NCBI GenBank assembly: GCA_944386555.1
Contig: CALXBN010000023.1
Location: 1 to 49,328 of the forward strand
Source: an uncultured Ruthenibacterium sp.
GTDB taxonomy: Bacteria; Bacillota; Clostridia; Oscillospirales; Ruminococcaceae
Reading direction: 5' to 3'
Length of the DNA: 49,328 nucleotides
The notes beneath the pieces were generated by a model. It made no database searches, was not told the origin of the DNA, and worked only from the letters and a program-made list of their open reading frames with translations. Position 1 is the stretch's first letter. Each line of letters begins with the position of its first letter. Shown one piece after another: positions 14,002 to 22,119 of the stretch. Made by a program: the position numbers and the translations under genes.

Positions 14002-15516
14002 ATGGCGGAATTCGTAAAACTGTCCCCCGGGGAGCTGAAGGCCCTGCGCACGGTGGACGAATGCCTGATGAGCTACAACATCGAGATGGCCGAGGTGACC
14101 GGCGGCACCTTCTGGAAGGCCTACACCCCCGGGCAGATCGCCGGCACCGAGGCTTTCCCGCCCATGGCCAGCATGGCGGATTTCGGCAAATCCATGCAGG
14201 TATATCCCCCGGCGGACCTGTACAACGAAAAGCTGCGGGCCCTGGCCCGGCAGTTCGGCCCGGTGTGGGTGCGCGTTTCGGGCACCTGGGCCAGCAAAAC
14301 CTATTACGACTTCGACGGCGCCGCCGGCGGCAAGGCACCGGCGGGCTATCAGAACGTGCTGACCAAGCAGCAGTGGATCGGCGTGCTGGATTTTGTGAAG
14401 GCCGTGGACGGCAAGCTGATGATCAGCGTGGCCAACTGCGAGGGCCTGCACAAGGCCCACGAGCCCTGGAACCCCAGCCAGGCCGCCCAGATCTTTGCCC
14501 TGAGCAAGGAGTACGGCGTGCCCGTCCTGGCGGCGGAGTTCATGAACGAGCCCAACATGCTGAGCTACAGCGGCGCGGCGCCGGGCTACACCGCCGACGA
14601 TTACGCCCGGGACCAGGACCTGTTCTGCGCCTGGGTGCGCGCGAATTACCCCGAGTGCCTGCTGGTAGGCCCCAGCAACACCTGCGATACCTCCATGGGC
14701 CCCGGCAAGGAAGGGCAGGAAGTGCACGGCAGCGGCCTGGCCAGCATCATGGGCAACGTGGCCACGGTGGAGCAGCTGATGGACCCCACCCGGGAAAAGC
14801 TGGACGTATACAGCTACCATTATTATAATGGTATCAGCGAGCGCATGGCCTCCATTATGCCCGACATGCACTGGGACGTGAGCGCCGCCACCACCGAGGC
14901 CTACCTGGCCGTGGCCGGGGCCACCGCCCGGGGCAACGCGCCCGCCCGGGACAAATACTGCCCCGGCGCCCCCATGTGGGTGACGGAAAGCGGCGACGCC
15001 GGCGGCGGCGGCGACACCTGGGCCTCCACCTATCTGGACGTGCTGCGCACCCTGAACGAGCTGGGCGAGTTCGCCACCATCACCGACGGCGTCATCTTCC
15101 ACAACACGCTGACGGCCTCCGATTACGCCTTCCTGGACCGCATCACCCACGACCCGCGGCCCAATTACTTCGCCGTGCTGCTGTGGAACCGCCTGATGGG
15201 CACCACCGTATATGATGCCGGCCAGCCCATCCGGGAGGGCGCCCATGTGTTCGCCCACAGCCGCCGGGACGGCAAGGCAGGCGCATGCTATCTGATCATC
15301 AACAATTCCACCACCGACGCCACCACCGTGGAGCTGCCCGTGGACGCGGTGCGCTACACCCTGTCCGCCGACAGCCTGCGCAGCCCGGTGATGAAGCTGA
15401 ACGGCCGGGCACTGGTGCTGCAGGGCGAAAGCACCCTGCCGGACCTGTCCGGCCAGGTGCAGCGCGCCGGCACGCTGGCCCTGGCGCCCGCCACCGCCAC
15501 CTTCCTGGTGGTGTGA
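14002..15516 (+). CDS. Glycoside hydrolase family 79 (beta-glucuronidase/heparanase-like)
   Basis: This encodes 504 residues starting at the ATG at 14002, with AAAGGAG about nine bases upstream. It is a (beta/alpha)8 barrel of clan GH-A: the acid/base motif AAEFMNEPN contains Glu183, and the nucleophile motif MWVTESGDAGGGG contains Glu329, matching the heparanase-type E-T/S-x-G pattern. The last ~100 residues form a beta-sandwich ending TLALAPATATFLVV, as in GH79 enzymes. No signal peptide is present, so it works in the cytoplasm on imported glucuronides. It is downstream of TetR and near a GPH symporter, which suggests an uptake-and-cleavage set. The precise glucuronide and retained activity are not shown by sequence. 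Confidence 0.85.
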   Translation: MAEFVKLSPGELKALRTVDECLMSYNIEMAEVTGGTFWKAYTPGQIAGTEAFPPMASMADFGKSMQVYPPADLYNEKLRALARQFGPVWVRVSGTWASKTYYDFDGAAGGKAPAGYQNVLTKQQWIGVLDFVKAVDGKLMISVANCEGLHKAHEPWNPSQAAQIFALSKEYGVPVLAAEFMNEPNMLSYSGAAPGYTADDYARDQDLFCAWVRANYPECLLVGPSNTCDTSMGPGKEGQEVHGSGLASIMGNVATVEQLMDPTREKLDVYSYHYYNGISERMASIMPDMHWDVSAATTEAYLAVAGATARGNAPARDKYCPGAPMWVTESGDAGGGGDTWASTYLDVLRTLNELGEFATITDGVIFHNTLTASDYAFLDRITHDPRPNYFAVLLWNRLMGTTVYDAGQPIREGAHVFAHSRRDGKAGACYLIINNSTTDATTVELPVDAVRYTLSADSLRSPVMKLNGRALVLQGESTLPDLSGQVQRAGTLALAPATATFLVV

Positions 15517-15535
15517 CCCTCTTTCCCCGTCTCCC

Positions 15536-15562
15536 GGGGGGCCCTGCAGGCCCCCCTTTTTC
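15536..15562 (+). terminator. Terminator after the GH79 gene
   Basis: The stem GGGGGGCC / GGCCCCCC with a 5-base loop is followed by five T. Confidence 0.85.
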
Positions 15563-15737
15563 CTTTTCCGCCGGCGCGATGCCGGCTTTGCCTCGCCTGC
15601 GGGCGGGCCCCGGCGGGCCCGCCCGCTTTTCTGCGCCCGCTGCGGGGCTGCCGGGCCGCATCGCGCCGTGAATTTACATAAATTATCGCCGCTTTTTTCT
15701 TATTTTTACGCTTTTTTGACCAGTTTTTTATTATCTC

Positions 15738-15766
15738 TTGACGTTGCACCCGTTTAATGATAACCT
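15738..15766 (+). promoter_or_regulatory. Putative promoter of the phosphate transporter operon
   Basis: TTGACG is followed 17 bases later by TAACCT, within an AT-rich region. The -10 is weak and the leader is about 80 bases. Confidence 0.4.
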
Positions 15767-15851
15767 TATGTTGAGGAAGAGGGGGCTGCGTGCGCGCGCC
15801 TCCCCAACACCGGCCTTCGGGCCGGCCACCGCAAGGCAGGGGTATCAAAAT

Positions 15852-16904
15852 ATGGATGTATCATTCAGCTACTTTTTGAGCGCCATGGGGCAAAGCCCCG
15901 TGCTGCTGATCACCGTGGTGCTGACACTGGGCGTCATCTTCGTCAACGGCTGGACGGACGCGCCCAACGCCATCGCCACCTGCATCACCACCCGGTGCAT
16001 GCAGCCCCGGGCGGCCATTCTGCTCAGTGCCGTGTTCAACTTCCTGGGTGTTCTGGTGATGACGCATATCAACAGTTCCGTTGCGTCCACCATCAGCAAC
16101 ATGGTGGATTTCGGCACCGACACCCACGAGGCGCTGATCGCCCTGTGCGCGGCGCTGTTTTCCATCGTGGTGTACAGCGTCACGGCCTCCATGTTCGGCA
16201 TTCCCACCAGCGAAAGCCACAGCCTCATCGCCGGGCTTTCCGGTGCGGCCATCGCCATCCAGGGCGGCGTGGGCGGCATCAATATGGATGAATGGGTCAA
16301 GGTGCTGTATGGCCTGGTGGCCAGCCTGGCGCTGGGCTTCGGCATCGGCTGGCTGGTGTGCAAGGCGGTGACGCTGGTATGCGCCGGGATGGACCGCCGC
16401 CGCACCGACCGCTTCTTTACCGGGGCCGAGATCTTCGGCGCCGCCGCCATGAGCTTTATGCACGGCGCCCAGGACGGCCAGAAGTTCATCGGCGTGCTGT
16501 TCCTGGGCGTGGCCTTCAGCAACGGCATGCCCGGCGTGCAGGGGGTGCTGATTCCCGTGTGGCTGATGGTGCTGTGCAGCTGCGTGATGGGTGTGGGCAC
16601 CAGCGTGGGCGGCGAGAAGATCATCAAGGCCGTGGGCATGGATATGGTGAAGCTGGAGAAATACCAGGGCTTTTCCGCGGACGTATCGGCGGCGCTGTGC
16701 CTGCTGCTGAGCAGCCTGCTGGGCATTCCCGTATCCACCACCCACACCAAAACCAGCGCCATTATGGGCGTGGGCGCGGTCAAGCGGCTGTCGGCCATCA
16801 ACTTCGGCGTGGTGAAGGACATGATGCTCACCTGGGTGTTCACCTTCCCCGGCTGCGGGCTGATCAGCTTCGTCATGGCCAAACTGTTTATGTTCCTGTT
16901 CTGA
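15852..16904 (+). CDS. PiT-family inorganic phosphate transporter
   Basis: This encodes 350 residues with about ten spans. The duplicated PiT signature appears as VNGWTDAPNAIATCITTRCM near the N-terminus and as FGAAAMSFMHGAQDGQKFIGVL in the second half, followed by GIPVSTTHTKTSAIMGVG. These repeats line the phosphate pathway of cation-coupled low-affinity transporters. The ATG at 15852 is preferred over an upstream in-frame start at 15738, which falls inside the promoter. The gene is followed by a DUF47 gene 129 bases downstream, the standard partner of this transporter group. Confidence 0.92.
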   Translation: MDVSFSYFLSAMGQSPVLLITVVLTLGVIFVNGWTDAPNAIATCITTRCMQPRAAILLSAVFNFLGVLVMTHINSSVASTISNMVDFGTDTHEALIALCAALFSIVVYSVTASMFGIPTSESHSLIAGLSGAAIAIQGGVGGINMDEWVKVLYGLVASLALGFGIGWLVCKAVTLVCAGMDRRRTDRFFTGAEIFGAAAMSFMHGAQDGQKFIGVLFLGVAFSNGMPGVQGVLIPVWLMVLCSCVMGVGTSVGGEKIIKAVGMDMVKLEKYQGFSADVSAALCLLLSSLLGIPVSTTHTKTSAIMGVGAVKRLSAINFGVVKDMMLTWVFTFPGCGLISFVMAKLFMFLF

Positions 16905-17033
16905 CACGGGGGCCCGTGTGCAGGGGGCGCGGTGCCGCGGCCTTTGCGCGCCGGCCCGTGGGTGCCGGAAAGCCCGGCGCCCGGCCACAACCCTGCGGCC
17001 GCCGGCCGCCTGTATTAAAGGAGGATGCCCGCC

Positions 17034-17657
17034 ATGGGTAAAAAGCAAGACAGCTTCTATTTTGAAAATTTCAGCGCCTGCGCCGACTATGCCTGCCAGG
17101 CGGCCCGCTACCTGGAAGATTCGCTGAAGAATTTTGCCCCGGAGCGCCAGCACGACATGCTGGACGAACTGCACAAAGTGGAGCACGCCGCCGACGAGAA
17201 AAAGCACGAGCTGTCCAACGTGCTGGCCCACGCCTTTATCACCCCCATCGAGCGGGAGGACATCATCCTGCTGAGCCAGAGCATCGACGAGGTGACCGAT
17301 AAGATCGAGGACGTGCTGCTGCGGCTGTACTGCAACAACATCCAGTCCATCCGCTCGGACGCCATCGAGATGGGCGCCGTGCTGATCAAATGCTGCGAAG
17401 AGGTGAAGATGCTGCTGGATGAATTCGCCGACTTCAAGCATTCCAAAAAGCTGCGCGAGCACATCATCCACATCAACACCATGGAGGAACAGGCCGACCG
17501 TCTGTTCATCGACAGCATGCGCCAGCTGCACACCACCTGCAAGGACCCGCTGACCATCATCAGCTGGCGGGAGATCTACATCTATCTGGAAAAGTGTGCC
17601 GACGCCTGCGAGCATGTGGCCGACGCCGTGGAGAGCGTCGTGATGAAAAATACCTGA
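17034..17657 (+). CDS. DUF47 / PhoU-like phosphate transport accessory protein
   Basis: This encodes 207 residues and is all-helical. The N-terminal FENFSACADYACQAARYLED, the central EREDIILLSQSIDEVTDKIEDV and the C-terminal WREIYIYLEKCADACEHVADAVESVVMK are the conserved blocks of the DUF47 (PhoU-like, Pit accessory) family. These cytoplasmic proteins are thought to regulate PiT transporters. AAAGGAGG lies nine bases before the ATG at 17034; an ATG at 17025 touches the ribosome site and is rejected. A strong terminator closes the operon. Confidence 0.92.
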   Translation: MGKKQDSFYFENFSACADYACQAARYLEDSLKNFAPERQHDMLDELHKVEHAADEKKHELSNVLAHAFITPIEREDIILLSQSIDEVTDKIEDVLLRLYCNNIQSIRSDAIEMGAVLIKCCEEVKMLLDEFADFKHSKKLREHIIHINTMEEQADRLFIDSMRQLHTTCKDPLTIISWREIYIYLEKCADACEHVADAVESVVMKNT

Positions 17658-17684
17658 GCCCCTGCCCGCCCCCTGTAAAAAGCA

Positions 17685-17725
17685 AAAAAGCGCCCCGCCC
17701 GGAACCCCCGGGCGGGGCGCTTTTT
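17685..17725 (+). terminator. Terminator after DUF47
   Basis: The perfect 18-bp stem AAAAAGCGCCCCGCCCGG / CCGGGCGGGGCGCTTTTT has a 5-base loop and a T tail. Confidence 0.9.
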
Positions 17726-17779
17726 GCCGGCCTCCCTGGGCGGCGCCCGCTGATAAGAGCTTGGCAAGGGACAATCATC

Positions 17780-17808
17780 TTGACAATACAGAGAAAATGG
17801 CATATAAT
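17780..17808 (+). promoter_or_regulatory. Perfect consensus sigma-A promoter of the secreted-peptide locus
   Basis: TTGACA (17780-17785) and TATAAT (17803-17808) are exactly 17 bases apart. It is the only full-consensus promoter in the window. Transcription would start near 17815, giving a ~190-base leader before the peptide gene. Confidence 0.85.
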
Positions 17809-17870
17809 ATAACCACAAAATGAAAAATAAACAGGCAGAATGTACAAATTTGTGAAATGAGGTGGTTCCG

Positions 17871-17936
17871 GTGCAGGCTGATTGCGAGCAGGCGGCCTGG
17901 CGGGCCGCGGGCCAAAGACGGCCCGCCAGGCAGTAA
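17871..17936 (+). CDS. Possible 21-codon leader ORF in the peptide mRNA leader
   Basis: A GTG start follows GAGGTGG by about five bases and opens a frame of 21 codons (start VQADCEQAAWRAAG, read with fMet) ending in TAA. Its second half forms one whole side and loop of the hairpin at 17895-17931. Such a layout suggests translation-dependent control of downstream folding, but the codon content shows no obvious amino-acid sensor run. It may be only a chance frame. Confidence 0.35.
   Translation: MQADCEQAAWRAAGQRRPARQ
17895..17931 (+). promoter_or_regulatory. Leader hairpin upstream of the peptide gene
   Basis: GCCTGGCGGGCC and GGCCCGCCAGGC form a perfect 12-bp stem with a 13-base loop. No T run follows, so it is not a terminator. 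It could protect or regulate the leader of the highly transcribed peptide mRNA. Confidence 0.6.
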
Positions 17937-18003
17937 AGCCCATCCGCGGCAGACAGGCATCTGCTTCCCGCGCCTTTCCCTCCTGTAAAGAACGGATAGC
18001 AGA

Positions 18004-18228
18004 ATGAAAAAGCTTTTTTCTCTCGTACTTGCCGTTGTCCTGGCCCTGTCTCTGGCCGTCCCGGCCATTGCCGCTGATGTGGAGGGGCCTGCTGGGCCCA
18101 ATGATATCGCCGCAAGGCGTCCGCCGCTGGCTCATTGCCCTATTCAAGGATGTCCGGGCTTTTTGCATCCTGTTAACACAGAATATGGCATCTTGTGGCA
18201 ATGTGATACCTGTCACAATTTCTGCTGA
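18004..18228 (+). CDS. Secreted cysteine-rich peptide precursor (74 residues)
   Basis: A textbook signal peptide, MKKLFSLVLAVVLALSLAVPAIA, fills residues 1-23 with cleavage likely at AIA-AD. The mature ~51 residues start with an acidic Pro/Gly stretch and end with five cysteines at 45, 50, 67, 70 and 74; the last residue of the protein is Cys. The spacing C-x4-C-x16-C-x2-C-x3-C with His44 and His71 could hold disulfides or a zinc ion. No family was recognised. The ribosome site is weak (CGGAT about 6 bases upstream). It has the strongest promoter in the window, is followed by its own terminator, and precedes an FtsX/ATPase transporter. This resembles secreted bacteriocin or signalling-peptide loci, but the function is not shown. 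Confidence 0.7.
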   Translation: MKKLFSLVLAVVLALSLAVPAIAADVEGPAGPNDIAARRPPLAHCPIQGCPGFLHPVNTEYGILWQCDTCHNFC

Positions 18229-18260
18229 TATAAGGAAAATTTGTTCTTCATAAGATTTGC

Positions 18261-18287
18261 AAAGCCTTCGTTTCGGCGAAGGCTTTT
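18261..18287 (+). terminator. Intergenic terminator/attenuator between peptide and transporter genes
   Basis: The 10-bp stem AAAGCCTTCG / CGAAGGCTTT with a 6-base loop is followed by a short T run, 32 bases after the peptide stop and 30 bases before the next start. With no clear new promoter downstream, partial read-through would give much peptide mRNA and less transporter mRNA. Confidence 0.75.
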
Positions 18288-18316
18288 CTGGTAAGAGGGC
18301 AGGGCGACCACTAAAT

Positions 18317-18673
18317 ATGCTACACCGTTTCAAGCAACTTGCTTTCATCGTACTGATAACTTGTTATCTGATGGTAAATCTTTTTGCATTTGGGTTTCTC
18401 ATTCGCAGTGATAAACAGAATGATTTAATTGTCACGCCGGGTAACGGATGGATTCGCCACCGCCTGGAAGCAAATCTATATACAGACGACCTATTTTGCG
18501 CACTGCAGGGCCAGCGTATGCAGCTGTATTACAGCGAATATTGCCGCGTACAAAACAATGGAGACCGTTTTGTTCTTGAAGGTGAGATTGTGTACCGCCG
18601 GTTGGGACCTGTACCCGCTTCTCAGGGTGGCGGCCCGCAAAAATTACTTCAGTATTCCATGACATTGTTTTAA
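18317..18673 (+). CDS. Single-span membrane protein of the peptide/ABC locus
   Basis: This encodes 118 residues from the ATG at 18317; a longer frame from 18257 would start inside the terminator. One hydrophobic segment lies at about 8-30 (LAFIVLITCYLMVNLFAFGFLI) and a ~85-residue domain is probably outside the cell. No family was recognised. The base composition is lower in GC than the genome average. It ends nine bases before the first FtsX permease, so it should be part of the same machine, perhaps an accessory or immunity subunit. That role is inference. Confidence 0.65.
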   Translation: MLHRFKQLAFIVLITCYLMVNLFAFGFLIRSDKQNDLIVTPGNGWIRHRLEANLYTDDLFCALQGQRMQLYYSEYCRVQNNGDRFVLEGEIVYRRLGPVPASQGGGPQKLLQYSMTLF

Positions 18674-18682
18674 GGGGGATCT

Positions 18683-19858
18683 ATGGCGTTTGTGATACAG
18701 AACGTTTTTCGTGCCATAGGACGTCGGGGAAAAAGTTATCTGCCAATTGGTCTGCAAATTGTATTCTGTGCGGCGCTACTGACTTTTGCGATGAATTTCG
18801 CCCACAGTATGTGTACCGCCAAACAGATCCTTCAACCCAATGTGATGCAAGTGCAATGGAATGCGCTACGCTTATCCAGACCGCCGATTACCTATTTATG
18901 GTTACAGGAGTTAGACAGTGCTTTGCCCAACAGCTCATTAATTTGGAGTGGCTATCCTATCCGAACCTACTTTCTCTTTCCGGCAGATGGGTTAGAAGGA
19001 GAGTATCTCCAGCCTATTTATGTATTTTATACAAGTGCGCTACCTCCAGGTACAGCGTACATCTCTCCTCAAACGGACGAGCTACTGAAAACCCCAGGTG
19101 CGCAGCTGGTGGCGGAACAGAACTTCAGGCCAGAGGCGGTACCAGTGAAAGAATTGTATTCACTGGCTCTGAGGGAAAATCAATTGGCGGCGGACTGGCC
19201 TCCGCTGGATTTGGCTCAATTTGGCCTGCCCAGCCCCGAAACTGAAACCGCTGTGCCACTGCATGTATTGGCAATTCCGATGCCACAAGATAAGGATGTA
19301 TTACTCAACGCCTATTCATCGCTGCAAATTCACGCCGATAGCTTTGAACACGCATTGAATGACGGACTTACCGTTATTCAATATCTGTATGACAAATCGG
19401 AAGGCCGGGTGGATTATCAGCTGTCCTCCGACTACATGCGCCACCTGGACAACCTGAACAAAGCGGGGGTCTATCTGCAGATCCTGCTGGCGGCGTCCCT
19501 TTCGGCGCTGGCGCTGATTGTGTGCGGGGTGTACGGCTTTTTCAAGCTGACCCTGCTGGAGCGCGCGAAGGCCTTCGCTGTGTGCCGCGCCATCGGGGCG
19601 CGGGCGGGGCGGCTGTACGCAGAGGTATTTTTTGAGTTTTTCTTTGTGTTTGCGGTGTCGTCGGCCCTGGGCGTGCTGACGGGGGAAAACCTTACGCTGC
19701 TGGCGGGCGAGTTTACAGAGGAGGTGCCCCTGCTGCTCAGCCCGTGGGCGGTGCCGGCCGTGGCGGCGCTGGCGGCGCTGCTGAGCGCCGGGGCCACGCT
19801 GTACGCCAGGCGCACCATGGCAAAAGGTGAGATTGCCGCGCTGCTGCACAATGAGTGA
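18683..19858 (+). CDS. FtsX-like ABC permease (MacB-type), mosaic in base composition
   Basis: This encodes 391 residues. One span near 20-42 is followed by a large outside domain (about 45-265) and then three spans at the C-terminus (about 267-295, 315-340, 352-378), the MacB/FtsX fold. The motif RAKAFAVCRAIGARAGRLYAE between spans resembles the ATPase-coupling helix of such permeases. Roughly the first 700 bases are AT-rich, while the rest (from about 19390) is as GC-rich as the chromosome. It is therefore likely a recombinant gene, with an acquired outside domain joined to a resident membrane domain. It works with the permease at 19873 and the ATPase at 20919. Confidence 0.8.
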   Translation: MAFVIQNVFRAIGRRGKSYLPIGLQIVFCAALLTFAMNFAHSMCTAKQILQPNVMQVQWNALRLSRPPITYLWLQELDSALPNSSLIWSGYPIRTYFLFPADGLEGEYLQPIYVFYTSALPPGTAYISPQTDELLKTPGAQLVAEQNFRPEAVPVKELYSLALRENQLAADWPPLDLAQFGLPSPETETAVPLHVLAIPMPQDKDVLLNAYSSLQIHADSFEHALNDGLTVIQYLYDKSEGRVDYQLSSDYMRHLDNLNKAGVYLQILLAASLSALALIVCGVYGFFKLTLLERAKAFAVCRAIGARAGRLYAEVFFEFFFVFAVSSALGVLTGENLTLLAGEFTEEVPLLLSPWAVPAVAALAALLSAGATLYARRTMAKGEIAALLHNE

Positions 19859-19872
19859 AGGGAGGCGCGGGA

Positions 19873-20904
19873 ATGAATTCATTGCGGTTTCACCTGAAAC
19901 TCACCGCCCGAAGATGGCAGTACTGCCGCAAAACCAACCTGCTGATCCTGCTGATGATCGCCATCGGCCTGGCATTCCCCCTGTACGCCCTGCTGCAGAT
20001 CTCCTTCTGCGCGCAGCAGGCAGGCTATTACACCGTAAAAGTGCCGGATATCCAGGATGTGAAGTACGAGGGGGGCAGCACGATCCTGCAGGACCAGGAC
20101 CTTTCGCTGCAGCCCGAGACCACCCGGGTGGGTTCGGGTTCCATGTACGTACAGGTGAACGGCGAGGACCTGTTCTTTCCCGTTGTGGGGATGGATGGGC
20201 AGTATGAAGATTTCTTCTATCTGTCAGTCTCTGCCGGCACCAAGGAACTGCAGCCCGGCCAGTGCCTGGTGCCCCACACCTTCGCCTGGGAAAAGGGCCT
20301 TGCGCTGGGCGATTCCATCCTGATTGGCCAGCAGCCCATGGAAATTGCCGGCTTTGTGGACCACACCTTCCACGCCGACCAGCTGATGATCCGCCTGGAG
20401 GATATGGCCAGGCTGAAGGGGGCGCAGTCCTCTACGCTGGAAACGCTGGTAAAAGAAAAGGCGGCGGTGCCCCGGATGACCATGCTGCAGCGGCAGATAC
20501 AATCCATGCAGAACACAAACCGCCTGCAGATGCTGATCTTCGCGGCGCTGGGCGGCGCCGGGCTGCTGATCTTCGCGGCCAACTACCTGCTGTTTGTATA
20601 CAGCCACGGAAAGCGGCTGCTGAAAGTGATGAGCATCCAGCAGGCCGTGGGCGCCCGCCGCCGGGGCCTTGCGCTGTCGTTTTTCGCCGAGCAGGCGTTC
20701 AACGGGCTGGCGGTGTGCGCCGTGCTGGCCGCGGGCTGTGCGGTGTGGAGCGCCGCGTGCTTCCGGCTGCCGGCGGCGGCCGCCCCGGTGGGGTTCCTGC
20801 TGGCGGTGGTGTGGCTGTACGCGGCCCTGGCCACGGCGCTGGTGCGGGGCGCCCTGCTTTCAAAGCGCACACCCCTGGCCCAGCGCGTAAAAACAGACGG
20901 ATAA
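19873..20904 (+). CDS. FtsX-like ABC permease, second subunit
   Basis: This encodes 343 residues, starting at the ATG at 19873 with GGGAGG eight bases upstream; a GTG at 19855 has no site. The first span is at about 25-45 (LLILLMIAIGLAFPLYALLQI), followed by an outside domain (50-210) and three C-terminal spans (about 220-245, 270-295, 300-325). The motif VMSIQQAVGARRRGLALSFFAEQ is the coupling helix seen in FtsX/MacB proteins (usually EIGIRRAIGA). It forms a two-permease complex with the previous gene; separate permeases suggest a heterodimer. GC content is normal for the chromosome. Confidence 0.8.
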   Translation: MNSLRFHLKLTARRWQYCRKTNLLILLMIAIGLAFPLYALLQISFCAQQAGYYTVKVPDIQDVKYEGGSTILQDQDLSLQPETTRVGSGSMYVQVNGEDLFFPVVGMDGQYEDFFYLSVSAGTKELQPGQCLVPHTFAWEKGLALGDSILIGQQPMEIAGFVDHTFHADQLMIRLEDMARLKGAQSSTLETLVKEKAAVPRMTMLQRQIQSMQNTNRLQMLIFAALGGAGLLIFAANYLLFVYSHGKRLLKVMSIQQAVGARRRGLALSFFAEQAFNGLAVCAVLAAGCAVWSAACFRLPAAAAPVGFLLAVVWLYAALATALVRGALLSKRTPLAQRVKTDG

Positions 20905-20918
20905 GGAGGCGCAGCGGC

Positions 20919-21572
20919 ATGATCGAGCTGATCCATGTAAGCAGAAGCTTTCCCATCACGGGCACAGTGCTGAAAGACGTAAACCTGACGGTAAACGACG
21001 GTGAATTTCTGAGCCTGTGGGGGCCGTCGGGTTCAGGCAAATCATCGCTGCTCAGCATCATCGGCCTGCTGGACGGCGGCTTTACCGGCGAATATCGGCT
21101 GGACGGGCAGAAAGTGAACCCGAAGGACGAAAACAAACTGGCCGACCTGCGCCTGCGCAGCCTGGGGTTTGTGTTCCAGACATTCAATCTGGTGCCGTAT
21201 TCGGACCTGCTGGACAACGTGGCCCTGCCGCTGGGCTATCTGGGCGTTTCGGCGGCCAGGCGGCGCGCCCGGGCCGCCGAGCTTCTGGCGGCGGTGGGCA
21301 TCACCGAAGGCCACCGCCGCCTGCCCGGCGTCCTCTCCGGCGGCGAGCAGCAGCGCGTGGCCATCGCCCGGGCACTGGCCGCAGACCCCCAGGTGATTTT
21401 GGCCGACGAGCCCACCGGCAACCTGGACGCTGCCAACGGGCAGAAAATCATGGAGATCCTGTCGGCGCTGAACGCCCGGGGGAAAACGGTGATCCTTGTC
21501 ACCCATGACCCCACCGTGCGCGGCTACGCCCGGCGGGTGATCCGGATTGGCGACGGCACGCTGTCCGAGTGA
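20919..21572 (+). CDS. ABC transporter ATPase (MacB/LolD family)
   Basis: This encodes 217 residues, a stand-alone nucleotide-binding subunit. Walker A is GPSGSGKSS (about 35-43), the Q-loop is in [11 protein letters not shown], the signature is [15 protein letters not shown], Walker B is [12 protein letters not shown] and the switch His is in LVTHDP. The ADEPTGNLD ending is typical of the LolD/MacB/SalX group that powers FtsX-type permeases in peptide efflux or mechanotransmission. AAGGAGG lies nine bases before the ATG, and the gene starts 14 bases after the second permease. It is the last gene of the locus. Confidence 0.93.
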   Translation: MIELIHVSRSFPITGTVLKDVNLTVNDGEFLSLWGPSGSGKSSLLSIIGLLDGGFTGEYRLDGQKVNPKDENKLADLRLRSLGFVFQTFNLVPYSDLLDNVALPLGYLGVSAARRRARAAELLAAVGITEGHRRLPGVLSGGEQQRVAIARALAADPQVILADEPTGNLDAANGQKIMEILSALNARGKTVILVTHDPTVRGYARRVIRIGDGTLSE

Positions 21573-21961
21573 CCCCGGGCGGCCCGGGCGGTGCTGCGGC
21601 CGATACGGCCGCAGCCTGCGCACTTCGGCACAGCCCTCCCCCGCCCCGGCCTGCAGCACTGCCGGCACGAAGCGGCCCCCAAAGCAGCGCAGGAAAAGCC
21701 GTCTCCCGTTGACGCCTTCCCGGTTTTGCCATCAGGATTCAGCGCTGCGTTTTCAGCAGCGGACCATCTTACACCCCGGCGCGCCTTGCGCCCGGGGTTT
21801 TTTGCTGCGCCGGCGGGCAGGGGTTTAACGGTGCGCACAGGGGCCTTATGGACGGGTTGGCGTGGGGCACAGCCCATTCTGCCAAAAATAATTTAGTAAA
21901 AACAAAAATTTATTATACAATATCACTAAAAAGTTTTGCTGGATTTTGGTTACAACATTCA
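21573..21961 (+). terminator. Gene-free region with the terminator of the peptide/ABC locus
   Basis: No convincing gene lies here. A 10-bp perfect hairpin GCTGCGGCCG / CGGCCGCAGC (21593-21615) without a T tail comes first. The real terminator is at 21773-21803, with the stem ACCCCGG...CCGGGGT followed by TTTTTT. The last ~70 bases turn AT-rich towards the next promoter. Confidence 0.65.
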
Positions 21962-21990
21962 TTTACATTTTCACGGAATTCCCATATAAT
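21962..21990 (+). promoter_or_regulatory. Promoter of the sugar ABC importer operon
   Basis: TTTACA and TATAAT are separated by 17 bases. GGAATT (21975-21980) and AATTCC flank the -10 as loose half-sites. The leader is about 120 bases, and no riboswitch-like structure was recognised in it. Confidence 0.75.
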
Positions 21991-22119
21991 AGACTTGTAA
22001 ATTCCATTATTTGCATAATATTTTCTCATTTTTAGCAATGAACCGCCTGAGATGCGGCGGCAGCACTGCTCCGGCCCTTCCAAAATTATTACTAATAAGC
22101 ATTCGAGGGGGAAAAGAGG

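Noticed and set aside
17895..17931. Hairpin before the peptide gene considered as a terminator
   Set aside because: There is no T run after the 12-bp stem, and the gene downstream has no other promoter.
18004..18228. Assignment of the peptide to the lactococcin 972 family
   Set aside because: The locus layout is similar, but the mature sequence lacks that family's pattern and is Cys-rich instead.
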